Shown piece by piece: positions 1 to 12,900 of a DNA stretch of 64,000 bases (positions are counted from its first letter, which is position 1; each line of letters starts with the position of its first letter). Below the pieces are notes generated by a model, which was given only the letters and a program-made list of their open reading frames with translations, had not been told where the DNA came from and ran no database searches. The DNA is from Hemicentrotus pulcherrimus (Eukaryota > Echinodermata > Echinoidea > Camarodonta > Strongylocentrotidae). The stretch lies in contig BEXV01000252.1 of the NCBI GenBank assembly GCA_003118195.1, forward strand, positions 113,485-177,484. Reading direction: 5' to 3'. Both the position numbers and the translations under genes were made by a program.

Positions 1-434
1 CATTTCAATGGGATGTCTGTGAACTTGTACTTATGGCGGTTTCGTGAGATGCTGCCCTGAGCACCAAAGTAAGAACTCTAAAAGTTTGGGCTCTTTTGTC
101 TTGTAGTAGTAGCAAGATGAAAAAAGACATATCCTCATGGCTTTTTGAATAAGCCTTCTCTCTTCAAATTGTTGATCCCCCTCCCGCTCCCACCATACAA
201 ACTCTGACAGATACATGTATCTCTTGAAACAATAGACATGTTCACTAGGGGGTAGTACAAATATCTTTTCCTCTTTGAATATGTATTTTTTAAATATATT
301 TTTTAAACAGAGTTTTTCACAAATGTTTTCCTTTTGTAAACCATCAACAAGGTTACGTTTCTTTGAATTCCTAAGGGAAAAAGGTTTTTATTTTTCCAGG
401 ATATCGGGTACATTAGGTATCATGAGGGGAATAC

Positions 435-648
435 ATGTATATTTTTTTCATATATTTTCCTTTTAAGACTTGTAATCTTTTCCTGTCTAAATCGACATTG
501 AATTTATGCACAAATGTACTTATCTACACTTAATACACTTCTTGTATATTTTTTTCAGATATTTTCCTTTTAAGATTTGTAATCTTTACCTGTCTAAATC
601 GACATTGAATTTATGCACAACTGTACTTACCTACACTTAATACACTTC
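435..648. repeat. Direct tandem duplication of about 107 bp
   Basis: Two adjacent copies (about 435-541 and 544-648) share TTTCCTTTTAAGA, TTGTAATCTTT, CCTGTCTAAATCGACATTG and TACACTTAATACACTTCT with only a few differences. The duplication lies in the intron upstream of the first visible CASKIN exon. The rest of 1-978 shows nothing I can call: it is AT-rich intron. Confidence 0.8.
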
Positions 649-978
649 TGACAAAATATCATGTATCATTTATTTTCTATTGGTAATTTCCTTTTTAATT
701 GAAATAATGAATATATGATAAATAATTATTTTAAAATTGAAACATTTTCTGAAGGAAAAAGGTTGCTTGTCATTGTAATATATATGTTTTGTGTAAGTTC
801 TGCTTGAACTCCCTTTTTTTGTTTCTTTTTTTTGTGGATGATCAGTCCAAATACCCTTTTTATTTCCTTTATCCAAATCACTTCCTGCAATATGTTTCTG
901 TGATCAGTTGCTAGTTTCCTCACTTGCCATCATCATTCTAGTTAACCTGTATGCATCAACAAAATTTTCTTCTCGCAG

Positions 979-3900
979 GCAATGGTGGTTATTACAACAA
1001 CCAGTTCCAGTTCCCCGCATCAGCCGGTAGTTCACCAAGTAGACAGCCGTTCAGAGGTAAACCAAGTTTTGACGATCCGCCGTGGCTCAGAACGCATCAG
1101 TCAAGGAATAGACCTCCAAGCGGTGCGGACTACCCAGAGGACCATACTGCAAATGTACGCATTTCCTACGTATGACTGACTTGTGTGATTATTGTTATAA
1201 AACAGATACAGAATTGAAAGTTCTTTGCTTTTGTCGATCCTAACAATCTGGGCCCCGTCTTACAAAAAGTTGATACCAATCGCAAGTATGTACATATGAG
1301 ATAGGAGATTGCAAATTTGCGATTGATTGGAGGACTTGTGATTGATTCCGATCAATCGTAACTCTTTGTAAGACGGGCTCCTGGCCTTTGTTGCATAATG
1401 GAACATTGTGCTGGTCCAATAAGCGCTCTGTTGCATGATGCACAATTCAAAATTAAGACAACCCCTTTCTCTCAAAAGGCAACTCTATTTTGAGATAGTT
1501 TCAATGCTAAAGTGTTTGTAATTAAGCTCTACTTTGAGTATCTTGCTTGTGTCGCGTAGTCCCATATACATCTTTTTCTTCTCCCATTTGCCATGTGTTC
1601 TTTAAGTATATATATTTTTTTTAATAATGTTTTTTTATATGATTGTACATGTATGTTAGATGTAAACTTGCATTTTTAGTCTTTGGACTTTTTGACAAGT
1701 CGTGAATAAAACCTAATTTGAATCTTGAATCTTGAATCTTGAAGTAATATCTGATTGATTTTTATAGACCAACAACATGTAAGCAAACAAACAAGAGCTG
1801 ACTGAAGATCTCATTGGGGACTTTTAGATTCGCACAAAGACAATAGGCTACGATTGACTTCCTTCGAATGCACTGCCTTGAATGGACGTCTCACGTATCA
1901 GTCCACGCATATCTAAAAGTCCCTATTCTCTGAAAAGCACAACACATGCACATGTGCATGACTTCATGCATTTTGGATTTTTTACTTCTTTTGGGGGGCA
2001 CATTACTCAGCAATCAGAAAATTCTCCAAGTTTTGTCTATATTTTATACTTGTAGTCTTGAACTTTGAGTGTAAGTTTGGTTTGATTTTCAAATTTCAGC
2101 CCAAGATGATCTGTGAATTGAAATGATGAGAAATTGATAGGAATACTCATGCATTTATCTTGTATTACCATCTATCTGGTCTATTTCTTCTTCAATGTGA
2201 GTGATAACCCTGTCTTTGTGATGCAATATTCACCTTGTTAATCTTAATCTTTTCTTTGATGACCCAGGGTCAAGCAATGAGAGGTCACTTAGGTATGATG
2301 GGTGGTCACCAATCATTACATAACAACAAGTCTATGATGCATGGCCACCCGGCCCACAGTATGGACAACATGCTTGCCTCAGACTTCCACTGTAATGGTG
2401 AGTACGACGGTGGATTTATCCTGGCTCTAGTCGATTGAATCCTCTGAGAAATAATATGGAATGATCAACTCTGTACGTGTGCATGTACACTGTATTTTTT
2501 ATGATTACCGTATTTGCCGGCGATAAGGCCACAGCACCGCATAGGCCGCACCCCCAACTTTGACATTTCAAAGAGGAAAAAAAAAATTTCTCTTCCAAAA
2601 ATACTGCGGCCTTTACGCCGGCAAATACTGTATTCCCATTGTTATATCAGATACAATAGATAGTAGCATCAAGTTTGAAGGTCATGGCCTATAAGGAGTC
2701 CATGAAATGAGGCGAATACATATTTATGAGATACACATGTGAGTTGGTCCTAGCGGCACTTTCATTTAGTCAGCTCTCTGTCTTCGCCTACAAACTGGGT
2801 CAGGCGACCCCAATCACGTCATTCGGATGATGAGGTCAAAGGTCGGTGCCCAGACGTAAATAATCATATCTGATTGATACACGTTGTACAAAGTAAAATG
2901 TAAAATAATGTGAATCTATAAACATTATACCTGACACTGGGCTTGAAAGCTCTTGTTCAAAGTCAGGTTCAAAGGGACTGGATAGGCAGTTTCCATGTGC
3001 AGAATGCCATTATTCGCTGACACCAGTCTTGGTGGAAATACCATTAATGGGTGTACAAATCTGCACACAGCAAACCCGTTGGCCAGTCAAGAATTCCCTC
3101 CTAATCTCTGGGAGAATACTCAGAGTGACTCGGTGAGGGAAAAGCAAGCATAACATAAGGTCTAATGGTCTTAAAACTCAAGGCTAACCCTGGTGATTGA
3201 CAACACCTGTTATTGGGTAAACACCCGAACGGTGTCAAATTCCCCATGAGAGATGAATACTGAGTGTCTATAAGAAAGGAANTATAGATTTCAGGGAATA
3301 GGCCACCTGATTTTGTGCATATTTTTTTAAACTTTACCATGCTTCGTTTTGAGTAGGGGATAAAATGATGTAATATACCTTTAATCTCTCAAACCTATCA
3401 TATGTAATAAGCCAATAGAGCATTGAACAGAGATACATAAGCTACCTGAAAGTTTAATGAAATGCAGATGATTAACCCATTTGGTTTTTTGGTATGAACA
3501 GTTTGAATTTTTTTTTTTTAAGATGCTAACATATTTAGGTAAGATTTTATGTATTAAACAATGATACATTCATTTTATTGTAAAAGGAAACATGTCACCC
3601 ACTTTTACTTGTGGTTACATGTGGTTCTTTTGAGGTTTGAGTAATTATCTCATTGATTTAGGAAAAGGAAATATGTTATTCTTGCACCTGTCTCTGCTCT
3701 GTATTAAGCCAATATTTGTCAAACCAACGAGCAAACTAGTTTAATTCCTTGGCAGGATTCGATATATCCACAGGGAGGAAGTGGTTAATGTTCTGCAATT
3801 TAAAGGGATCGTTTAACAATGTTAAATCTGAGATACATGGCCCTACGTGTTATCAGTGTCTGTTATATGGTGTTATATTGAAGCCCTAAAAAAATTGCGC

Positions 3901-6900
3901 TTCAAAATGATCAAGTAGTGCCACAAAAAAGTAAAAATCTTTTCACCAATAGACTGTAGTGTTATGAAAACCGTCAGGCGAACAGTTTTCAAATTTTGGA
4001 ATTCCAATCATAAATATCTTGATAATCAGACAGGCGATCGGCTTGTAAAAGTCATGGGGTTCCTGACTGACCTAAAGGTTTATAATTATCATTGCATCAT
4101 GTGCTAAATCCAGAATTTTGTTTCAGAATCTGAGACAAAGTTACCGGATCCCTTTAAAAGTGTGTTTTAGGCTTGTTTTACTTGGAATAGAGCCCAGTAT
4201 AATGATAAGGTATGGAGGATACAAGATCCCTTATATTGATTTGTATGTTTTTAGATTCCCACACCAACCTAACAGTGATGGTTTGTAGCACAAGTCTGAT
4301 GATTTCCTGATTTAAATCAGTTTTCTGTTGTTGCTGTTGTTATTGTTTTTGGGGGGACTTTCCCTGATTTTTTTCAAGTTTTGATTTAAAAAAAAAATTG
4401 TACCATGATTTTTTTCTCTCCTGAAATGGAAAATCCCTGAGATTGATGTAAATCCAGGTTGAATTACAGTTTAAATTAGGGAGGGGCTTGGGGTGAGGTG
4501 CCATTTTACATGACTTGCCTGAAAACCTAGGATTTCTCATAATTGAAAAAAAAAAACTTTCACTATCACCCCTGGTAGCAATTCAAGAGGGCGTTCTAGC
4601 CTCTAGGCTCCATCTTCTGAAGGAAAAGTGTCTTTTATATCAATGAGCTTTGAGGATAGATGACTGATACTGTATGTCTGTGTTGATTTTAATCCTTTAG
4701 ATTCCCAAAGATCTCACAGTGATTAAATAAAGTAATTCAAGAGGGCTTCTTTAGGGTCAATTCTCATTCGAATAGAGCCTATTATAGCGATGAGCTTTGA
4801 GGAAAGGTGACTGATACTATCTGTCTCTGTTGATTTTAATTCTTCAGATTCCCAAAGACCTCACAGTGATGGTATATCAGACTTCCATGTGGATGCAATA
4901 TCAGCTCAACATGAAGGCATCAAGGTAAGAAAGAATCCTCTCACTTACGGTACATCTCTCTAGATAGTCAATCAGTGCAATTTAATTTGATGTAATTCTA
5001 TTCAGTTCAATTCAGTTTACTCCTTGACAAAGAGTTTCCATTAAAGATAAGCTTGAGTTCTGGTAATGATATCAAAGAAATTCTCACAAAATCCAACAAA
5101 ACTTACACTAAATGTTCAAGATTACAAATAAATGACATGTGCCAAATGATTTTGGTAGAAAATGTATAGGGTCTGAGTAATGAGCATAAAAAGATAAGGA
5201 CACGGTAAGTAGGCCCGACACCATGTGCTTAACTCAGGTCACTATGTGCAAATGAGAGTTGTGGTTTTTATTGAAGATGATTTCCAGCAAGTTTTTGTGA
5301 GTTAGTTTTTATTTTACTGGTTCAAACAATCAATCTACTGCCGGATAAATAATCCAGAGTGAATTATAGCCATGTTCTCTCGACATACGATTCCCATACC
5401 AGAGCTCAAGATTAGCTTTAAATTTGGATAGATGTACATGTATGTGTCACAGACATTTCTGTCTTAGTTGCTGATGTTGATCAAATGATATGTTTCATGT
5501 TGGTTCTCTGAGCTTTGTGACAGCGCTGTCTTTGTAAACTTTAGCACATGTTTTCAAAAGTTCTACTGTTTGTCCCACTCTCCTTACTCTTTTTGTTGTT
5601 GTTGAAAAATTGGTTTCATTTTCGCCTAAAGATTGTAAAAATACAAATGAATAATGAGCACTTGAAAAGTTTGACTAGAGAGCCTTCAATTAAAGGTGCA
5701 CTTTCACCTATAATTTGTGCTAGATGTACATTCTGGATAGGCAATATTTTCTGTAATGTTCATGTAGGTGTAATTTGCTTTGAACTCGATGAATTGAATT
5801 ATGCCGTGATCACCTATCATCATGATTTTAATGTTCTATTTCTTTGTTATTTCAGGATGCTGATAGAATATATGAATGGTTGAGAAGACAGAGGTTAATG
5901 GAATACACCAATAACTTCACCAGGTCTGGATACGACATGCCGACGATAGCCAAGATGACTCCTGAGGTAAGGACCCTCTTTATTTCAATATCTTGCCAAT
6001 AAGCCAAATATCTTGTCAACAGACCCCCAAATATCAACAGATTTTTTACTCAATGGATACGTCCAACTTTTTAGAATAATCACTGCCGAAGTGATGGAGG
6101 TGCTTCATGAATACCTTTTGTTTGCCTCTTGAGAAGAATACTGCCACTTGTGTATCAGATAAATGTACTGCCGGTGCATAAATCAATACTGATTACATAA
6201 CTTTCATGAGCACGTTACCAGTATTCGTCTCAAAGGTTTTACAATTTGGGAACGAATGACCTTTATCTGCTATCTGCTCATGCGCAAATCCTAATTACGA
6301 AGTCGTTTATTAATGCCTTTTCTAATAAATGTGCCATGGGATCTAGTGGATAAGTCACTGCATTGTGATGTAGGGTTCAAATTCCTGTCAAGGCATTGAT
6401 GTCCTTCAACAAGACATTAATCTTCCATTTGCTACTCTCCACCCAGGTGAATTACATGGATAGCAATAGAATCAGTCGATGCTTGAATGCTCTGTTATTG
6501 TAGCTTAGCTAAATTGTGCCAAATTATAGTACTCAGTGCTTTGTATACTCTGGGAAAATTCACTTTATGCATCCATCCATTGTAAATATTACAATCATAA
6601 TGAATTTGCACCCAGTAATATTTGAAAAACTAGAAATTGGATGGTTTCTTCCAAAATTGGTTGGACTTTGGCTGAGTTAATCATCAAGTCCGTCAACATC
6701 ATTAACAGTTATCATCGACAGGTGTTTAAGAATGCCACAAAGTATTCCTAAATACATATCAGATTAGGCTAATGTCTTCCAGTAAGCTTTAACTGTTCAT
6801 GCTAGTTTTATATTGTGTTTCCAGATTTTTTAATTTTTTTTTTTTTTTTGGGGGGGGGGGAAATTCCAATAAAAGAGATGAGGAAGAAGGAAAAAAAGAA

Positions 6901-9900
6901 ATCTGAAAAATGGTTAGTTTGCATGCTGAATATGACTGATTATAATTTGATTATTAATTATTGTGTAAGTGGGCTTGGAGGTTGGTAGACCCCTGATGAT
7001 TGATAACATGCAGGTTACTGTAAAACCATATACTCTTGGAATGTCTACAAGTGGTCCCCGATCAGACTAATTTCATGTCATTCAATGATTGAATTATAGC
7101 ACTGAAACTTTGCAATTCACAAAAATGACTGCTATTAACGAGCGGAACTGTTGAATTACAACCGTGAATCTTTGCCATATTACCAAAAATAGCTGTCATT
7201 AATAATTTTTGAAGTTTCATGTCGTTTCATGTCATGAAAACTTCTGGTTTTACAACAGTGTAGAAGAGAATAAAATGTTGTTTTGGGACTCCTAGATTCT
7301 CCTTTTCACAGTCACCTTGTGTCATTGATTCAACTCTTATCCCTTTGATATTACAGGACCTGACTGCCATCGGGATCACCAAGCCTAGCCACAGGAAACG
7401 TATCACAGCCATGATCGCACAGATGAGAGAAGCCGACCCAGTACCAGGTTATATACCGGTAAGGCTCTTCACATGTTAAGAGTTCACAATCTGGCTTGAT
7501 GGAGCAAGATAAAGTAGCAAGTCCAAGTCTTGGGCACTTCCATTTGCTACATGTAGAATGCGTTATCCTAGTCCTGGGCCTAGGAGACAGTATAAAAGCT
7601 TATGAAAATGTTAAAAGTGATTTTGTTTTTGTTTTTTTGTTGTATTTTTGAGCCAGCATTATGAGATTCTAAGTTCCTGAATTCCAAACGATTTTGAGAA
7701 TTACCCTATCTTGAAATTGTTTTAATACACTGGATGGCTTAGGGATGTAGCTGATGGTATTAGATCTCAGTACCACAATACCTTGAGAAGCAATAACTGC
7801 AGAGTTCTGTCTTCCATTTAAATGTGCTTTTTTCAGAATCACTAATTAGACCGACCTTTATTATTTCTTGTATTTCACAGGGTGATGTAGGGACATGGTT
7901 GAGGCTTTTGGATCTCAGTCAGTACCACAATACCTTGAACACCAACAGATATGGAGTCATGGAGGAGGTCTTTCACATCACCTGGGAGGATCTCCAGGAC
8001 ATTGGCATCGATATGCTAGGTACGTAATGAGACCACTACCTCTTATTGACATCACGCTTGTCAACTGTTGTACCATTATTATTTAAAAGCAATGTAAATG
8101 AATGGATACTTTTTGAAAAATTTGTTCAAAGTCTTTTGTGTCTTTATTCGTTTAGATTTATAATGGAGATATGAATTAAATGTATTTATAACATTGAATG
8201 AGCTAATGATGAAAAGGAGAAGAGATATTTAGCTGCAGTGCCTTTTTTACCTAGACTAAAATCATATACATGTATACAAATGGTCTGAACAAAATTTCAC
8301 TGGTAACAGATAAAAAGCCAAATAGAACAGTCAGTTTTGTCTTTTAAGAAAAGTAACCATATTCCTTTACATAATTTTCCTGCCTAGGTCACCAGAAGAA
8401 AATCATGCTTGCAGTTAGGAGGTTAAAAGACTTGAAGAAGAAAGGCTGGGTACCCGGTCATCAACTCAACAGCGACTCCGGCGGCAGCGGATCACCTCAA
8501 TCCTCGGTCGATGGCATCACACCACTACCTGCAGGAGGATTGCATCTACCACTTCAAGAGAGGGCATCACCGCAGTCACCGCAGCAGGAGTTTGTGAACC
8601 CGCCCCTAGCTAGGAAACATTCTGGAGTCCGCAGCAGCCGAGAGAGTCTGAGCAGCGATATCAGCAACAGGTCAGCAGGGTCATCGTCGCAGGACACGAC
8701 TACCCCCCAGGATCCACATCCACCAATGATGATGCACTTAAGGCATCCCAAGCATCATGCAGATGCAAGTTATGTGCCGGCGACTGCAACGATGAACGTT
8801 GGTGATGATGGGAAGCGTACCCCATCCCCAAAGGATACACCGAAATCAGAACCAAAGAATGCCAAAGAAGGAAATTACGGTTCTTTTTCGACTTTCAAGC
8901 AACCGAACGCCAGTACTGCGCAGACTCTGCCAGTGCAGAAAGGACCTCAGGGTATTGATAAACTGATTGGTATCCATAAGAGAGAGCAAAGTAACAGGGA
9001 TTCGATAGAGAGTGCATCCAGTTTTGGGTCAGGGTCTGGTTCCGGTTCAGGAGATCATTCTTTTATGGGTTCCAAGAAGTCGTTACCCCCTGCACCGCCA
9101 AGAAGGACTAACTCTATGATAACGACAGTACCTGACCCAGAGAAACTAAGGACAGCTACGATAGGTAGGAAGAAGTCCATGAAACCATACCATGATAGGG
9201 AATCTGCTGTAGCATCTGGAATGGCCAGACATCCAGAGATCACATCAGGGTTTGCAACCATTAAAAGAACTCCGTCACGAAAGACTGATACGTTACGGAG
9301 AATGCAAAGATCGCAATCTCATGACAGTGAGCCCTTGTCAGCCATAATCAGTAGGTCATCAGAAGTTCTTTTCAAGCCACCTGCGGCACCGTCGGTTCCA
9401 AAGGTAACACCAGACATGAGAGCTGGTGTTGGACAACCCGGACCTCGTGTGGCCCCTTCCGATGGACAGGAAGATATGAACAGTAGTGGACAACCAGTAG
9501 AGGTTGGTTCAATGCAATGGGGAATGCAGGCTCCAAATCAAATGGTGAATGCGGGTGCTCCTCAAATGGAAAGGACTTCCGCCAAACAGATCCAGCACCA
9601 ACAAGCCCATAATCAAGTTCAAAATCAAGTTCAAAATCAAATGATGAATGCAAATCCAGCACAGCTTCATAGAATAAATTCTCCTAAGCATATTCATCAA
9701 CAACAAGCCCATAATCAAAGTCAAAATCAAACGATGGATGAAAATTCACCACAGTTTCAAAGAACGCATTCTCCTAAGCATACCTATCAACATGAAGCCC
9801 ATAATCAAATTCAAAATCAAATGGTGAATGCAAATCCTGCACAGGTTCAAAGAACGAATTCTCCTCAGCATACCTAACAACATGAAGCCCATAATCAAAT

Positions 9901-12900
9901 GATGAATGCAAATCCTGCACAGCTTCAAACAACGAACTCTCCTCAGCATACCCATCAACAGCAAGCCCATAATCAAATTCAAAATCAAATGGTGAATGCA
10001 AATCCACCACAAGAGGATATGAATGTAGCACAAGTTCAAAGGACTTCTCCTAGACAGACCCACAATCAAGTGGTGCGCAAGGATTCTAATTCTTCTTCAG
10101 TGTCCATGCCAGGTGGTATACAAGGCATCCCTACACCATTCATGATGCCTCAACAGGATGCTGCGGTGCACCTCCAAAATGCTCATAATCATCATGTTCA
10201 GGTACAGCAAGAATCCAGGCAAGATATCCCACAACCCCAGAGTATGAGTGCCCAGCAGGATCATCCAATTTACTCGACTGTACAAGTACCGCAGTCCCCT
10301 AGGAAAAATAATGAGCAACCAAAGAATTACCCTTTGTCGGATCAAAACCAAACTAGTAACTATAGGCCTGTTGTTGGAACGCAAGCTATAGAACAAGCAC
10401 AGAATATTCTCTCTGAAGCAATAGAATCTCAACAGGCCTCCACCTTTCCGAATGGCAGCTACCCACATTCCAAATTGCATTTACGCAATGAGGGTATACT
10501 TGATCCATCCAACACGAATACCAGTATATGGGACCAAGGTCAATCTTTACCAGATAGCCACACAAAGTCTTTGTCAAGAAATAGGGCGGCAGAGATAGAG
10601 AGGAGCCTCCAAGTTGAGAAGCAATCAAAGCAATCAAACAGCTATAGCTTTGTGATGCCTCCACCTTCTACAGCAACTGTATTAGACTCTGGGAGGAGAG
10701 CGTCCACTGTGTCTGCTGCAGGCAGCGAAAATAGTAGCAATAGTTCTGAAGGCGGTAGTCAACCACGAAGACCAGGAAGCGCAGAAGTGCTGTGGAAGAA
10801 GCAGTCCCGCGGAGACGACAGTACACCAGTATTAAACCCTGTTCTTTCAAATCCTCTACAAGGAATATGGAGACCAAAGTCGAGACATCAAAATCGAAAC
10901 TCAAATGTTGAAATTGATGAGGATTTGACAACAGACGTCTCGTCGTCATCCAAAGGATCATCCTCGTCCAAAGGATCAGAAGAAGATTCGCCCATCAAGA
11001 CGCAAGCAACATTTTTGCAGCTGAAGAAACAGTTTCTGAACACCGACTCTCATCCTTTGAATTACCAAACTTTGAAAAGACCACCAAAGAAACCTGAACC
11101 TCTTGCCCCAGAGTTTAGGTCAAGGTCAAGGTCGTTTACTGAACAAGAGGAGTTCAATCAGTCGCCAGTCAGCAAGTATGCTCCTTTTAACTTTGAAACC
11201 ATGAACCGTAACATGAATGCAAATTCTGTAGGAGAAGAGGAATCCTCATCTCCGAGACTGTATGAAGAAATTGATGATCGGTTTATGTCTTCCTTCAACA
11301 AGTCAAGTCCTCAAACATCACCAAGACATTCAACAGTGAACCAGCCCAAGCAACCTAAGCCAGTTCCTATTCCAGTAGTACCTGTGTCTGTACCTCAGCG
11401 GCAACCTTATATGCAAGCACCATTTGTCCCTGCCATGGGGGCAGTACCCCCTCCCCCAGTTGGTCCACCTCCAGCTGTACCAGTATTACCCAACTCTGCA
11501 CCTCCAGTCACCCCTGAGGTTCAGACTCAAGTACAGGTACCTAATGCATCTCCTGCAGGGGTACCTGCTCCTCTATCACCAGCCCTCCCACCCCCACCAC
11601 CATTATCACCAATGGGACGAGCTGCAATTTCATCAGCACCTGCACCACCATCACCACCAATGCCACCGCCACCTGCACCTATTGCTTTTGCACCTCCAGC
11701 ACCACCACCGGTACCAGCTGTTTCACAGCCTCCTCCTGCCCCTCCACCCCCAACAAACATGCAGCTGACCAATATGAAACAGAGCAGGAAAGCACCTGCA
11801 GTGCAACCAGTGAATGGGAAAGGAAGTAGCAGTGCACCCAAAAAGATGATGGGTGACATAGGTGGTGGTGGTGTCGATATGATGGCTGAACTTAAGCTTC
11901 GTCAGAAGAAAAGACTGAAGGTGCCAGTAGTATCAGAGAGCTGGGAATCAAACTCGGACACTATAAAACGTAAACCTCCTTCTCCCAATGAAATGGTTAA
12001 TGAAGAGGCAGCTGTACCTTTTAGTGACTCAAAAGAGATGCCACCTCCTCCTCCAACTGATCAGACAACGTCACCACCCTCTGTAGAGGTGAAGAAACGG
12101 GCTGTCCCACCAGTGGTCCTGCCCAAGACACGATCTCCACCCAAACCTTCAAAACCTCAAGAGACGCTTCCCCCAGCATCCACAAACACTCAATCACCCA
12201 GACTCATCCCCATTGAGGAACCAACAAGTAGACTGGTTCCTATCACGGAGCCCAAGAACAGGCTTGTCCCTATCGAGGACCCCAAGGATATAGACATCTT
12301 TTCATCAGACATGGATAAATTGGAAGATCATGATGAGGTGGTGGACTCAGATAGAAGTGAGAGTAGCGATACCCTTGAGACTGGTCTCACCGGTTTTGAG
12401 AATGAAAACACAGACACCATCAAGAAACAGCCAACAAGACTTAGCCCAAGGAGACAGACTGCAGGAGAAGGTGGCTCCTATGGTGCAGAGATTTTCACAG
12501 CATCTGTGCCTCCATTCTCTGTTGATCGATCTGCTTCTTCTGCTACCACCAATCCAGCCACCAAGAGCTACAAGCCAGTTGAAGATGCTGCTGCAGATGC
12601 GGACTCGCTTGGTGAAGGTACTTAATCTTTCCATGGTCTATCATTGTAGTATGAACCAGAATGATACGCATATGTACATATCCATGAATTTTAAAGATGA
12701 GAAAGAAAGACAACTTTTAAAGCCAATTTGATTTACTTTACTGTTATGTGCTAACAAAGCTGCAACATTTCACCATTGATTCTGTTTTTAGAACTTGCAT
12801 ATAGCAATAAGATTACATAGCCTAATGAAAGGTCCAATCTGCCTTGTTATTTAAATCAATAAAATTTGTGTCTTAAGGATATTGCTCAAACCACTTGTAA

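Noticed and set aside
9372..10664. Several minus-strand open frames opposite the CASKIN exon
   Set aside because: They mirror the Q/N repeat and have no splice or family support; shadows of the sense exon.
11424..11859. His/Leu-rich and Gly/Ala-rich open frames over the polyproline region
   Set aside because: Alternate-frame readings of CCA/CCT codons.
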